Below the pieces are notes generated by a model. That model had not been told where the DNA came from. It made no database searches and was given only the letters and a program-made list of their open reading frames with translations. Of a stretch of DNA of 14,514 nt, positions 13,797 through 14,514 are shown piece after piece. Positions within the stretch are counted from its first letter, which is position 1. Each line of letters opens with the position of its first letter. Position numbers and translations under genes: made by a program. Origin of the DNA: Clostridia bacterium (GTDB lineage: Bacteria; Bacillota; Clostridia; Oscillospirales; Acutalibacteraceae); contig CAAGJN010000013.1 of the NCBI GenBank assembly GCA_900770255.1, positions 1 through 14,514 on the forward strand, read 5' to 3'.

Positions 13797-14303
13797 ATGA
13801 TGAGCTTTGAAAAGACGGATATATGCGATATCAATGAAAGCTTTACCCGCCTTATCCGTGACGACTGGGCGCTGCTCACCGCCGGAGAGGGCGGAGATTA
13901 TAACACGATGACCGTCAGTTGGGGCATGACGGGAGAGCTGTGGGGCAAGGACGTCGTGACGGTTTTCGTGCGCCCGCAGAGATATACCTATGAATTTATG
14001 GAAAAATACGGTGATTTCTCGCTCTCGTTCTTTGAGAGTGATTATCACCGGGCGCTTGCGTTCTGCGGCTCAAAGAGCGGCCGCGACGTTGACAAGGCGA
14101 AGAAGTGCGGACTCACTCCTGCGGAGCTCGGCGGCACAACCGCATTCGAGGAGGCGAAGCTTGTTGTGACTTGCAGAAAGCTCGCTTTTGCGGATATCAA
14201 TCCCGCCGGCTTTCTTGACCCCGGCATTGAGAAAAACTATACGAAAAAGGACTATCACCGCGCCTATGTAGGCGAGATAACAGGCGTCTACAGAAAAGTT
14301 TAA
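13797..14303 (+). CDS. Flavin reductase family (FMN-binding split barrel) protein
   Basis: This 168-residue protein looks like the flavin reductase/flavoredoxin domain family, small cytoplasmic proteins that bind FMN and pass electrons from NAD(P)H or another donor to flavin or metal acceptors. Family features are NTMTVSWGMTG (36-46), VTVFVRPQRYTYEFM (54-68) and FSLSFFESDYHRAL (74-87), followed by CGSKSGRDVDKAKKCG (90-105) in the region that usually contacts FMN phosphate. The partner and substrate are not deducible. I start at the ATG at 13797, 7 nt after AAGGAG; a second ATG follows at once, and an in-frame TTG at 13764 adds an Arg-rich tail without a site. No strong terminator follows; only a weak AAGTT/AACTT stem lies before the 5S promoter. 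Confidence 0.88.
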   Translation: MMSFEKTDICDINESFTRLIRDDWALLTAGEGGDYNTMTVSWGMTGELWGKDVVTVFVRPQRYTYEFMEKYGDFSLSFFESDYHRALAFCGSKSGRDVDKAKKCGLTPAELGGTTAFEEAKLVVTCRKLAFADINPAGFLDPGIEKNYTKKDYHRAYVGEITGVYRKV

Positions 14304-14331
14304 AAAACTTCAAAAAAAATTAAAAAAGGCC

Positions 14332-14360
14332 TTGACTTTTGTTCCTTGATGTAGTATTAT
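14332..14360 (+). promoter_or_regulatory. Sigma-A promoter for 5S rRNA
   Basis: TTGACT (14332-14337), a 17-nt spacer and TATTAT (14355-14360) predict a start near 14367, about 35 nt before the mature 5S. An A-rich tract (14302-14327) just upstream could act as an UP element. Confidence 0.78.
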
Positions 14361-14401
14361 AGTCGAGCACTTGAGAGAGCGGTCGAAAAAATCGCTTCTG
14401 A

Positions 14402-14514
<113 letters not shown>

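Noticed and set aside
14286..14327. Intrinsic terminator after the flavin reductase gene
   Set aside because: Only a 5-bp AT-rich stem (AAGTT/AACTT) is present, and it is followed by A rather than T on the coding strand.

Overview
The window looks like chromosomal DNA from a Gram-positive bacterium of the class Clostridia, probably near the Oscillospiraceae/Ruminococcaceae. This is an inference from gene content (a C_GCxxG_C_C family protein, a MATE exporter, MltG, a CwlD-like amidase, an uncharacterised clostridial TIM-barrel protein), from moderately GC-rich genes separated by AT-rich gaps, from strong AGGAGG-type ribosome binding sites and from near-consensus sigma-A promoters. No search was run, so the taxon is a judgement.

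Layout. Positions 1-458 hold no believable gene but carry strong inverted repeats. A leftward cluster then runs from uvrC (start 4706) through rsmD, coaD and a hendecad coiled-coil gene to a C_GCxxG_C_C gene, ending at a hairpin at 459-485. rsmD/coaD and coaD/coiled-coil overlap by ATGA, and rsmD also has its own promoter just behind uvrC. Rightward from 4867 is a two-gene unit, a YccF-type membrane protein and a cell-wall amidase, again joined by ATGA. A shared bidirectional terminator separates it from a leftward DapA/NanA-superfamily aldolase. The aldolase is divergent from a 740-residue protein that joins a beta-propeller to a probable alpha/alpha-barrel domain. The 312-bp gap between them contains two good promoters and a 125-bp palindromic element with 22-bp perfect arms.

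The right part holds a haemolysin III family membrane protein and the lytic transglycosylase MltG (both leftward), a MATE exporter (rightward) whose promoter shares its -35 box with the mltG promoter, a leftward uncharacterised TIM-barrel protein, a rightward flavin reductase-like protein, and a 5S rRNA with its own promoter that is cut about 3 nt before its end by the window edge.

Most of the window is housekeeping: DNA repair, rRNA modification, CoA synthesis, cell-wall turnover and export. The parts least explained by known biology are the propeller/barrel protein with its divergent aldolase (possibly a carbohydrate or keto-acid catabolic pair), the palindrome between them, the structured gene-free left edge, and the uncharacterised TIM-barrel protein whose transcript start appears to overlap that of its neighbour. 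No CRISPR array, transposase, prophage gene, toxin-antitoxin pair or recognisable defence system was seen, and I do not claim a new system beyond these leads.
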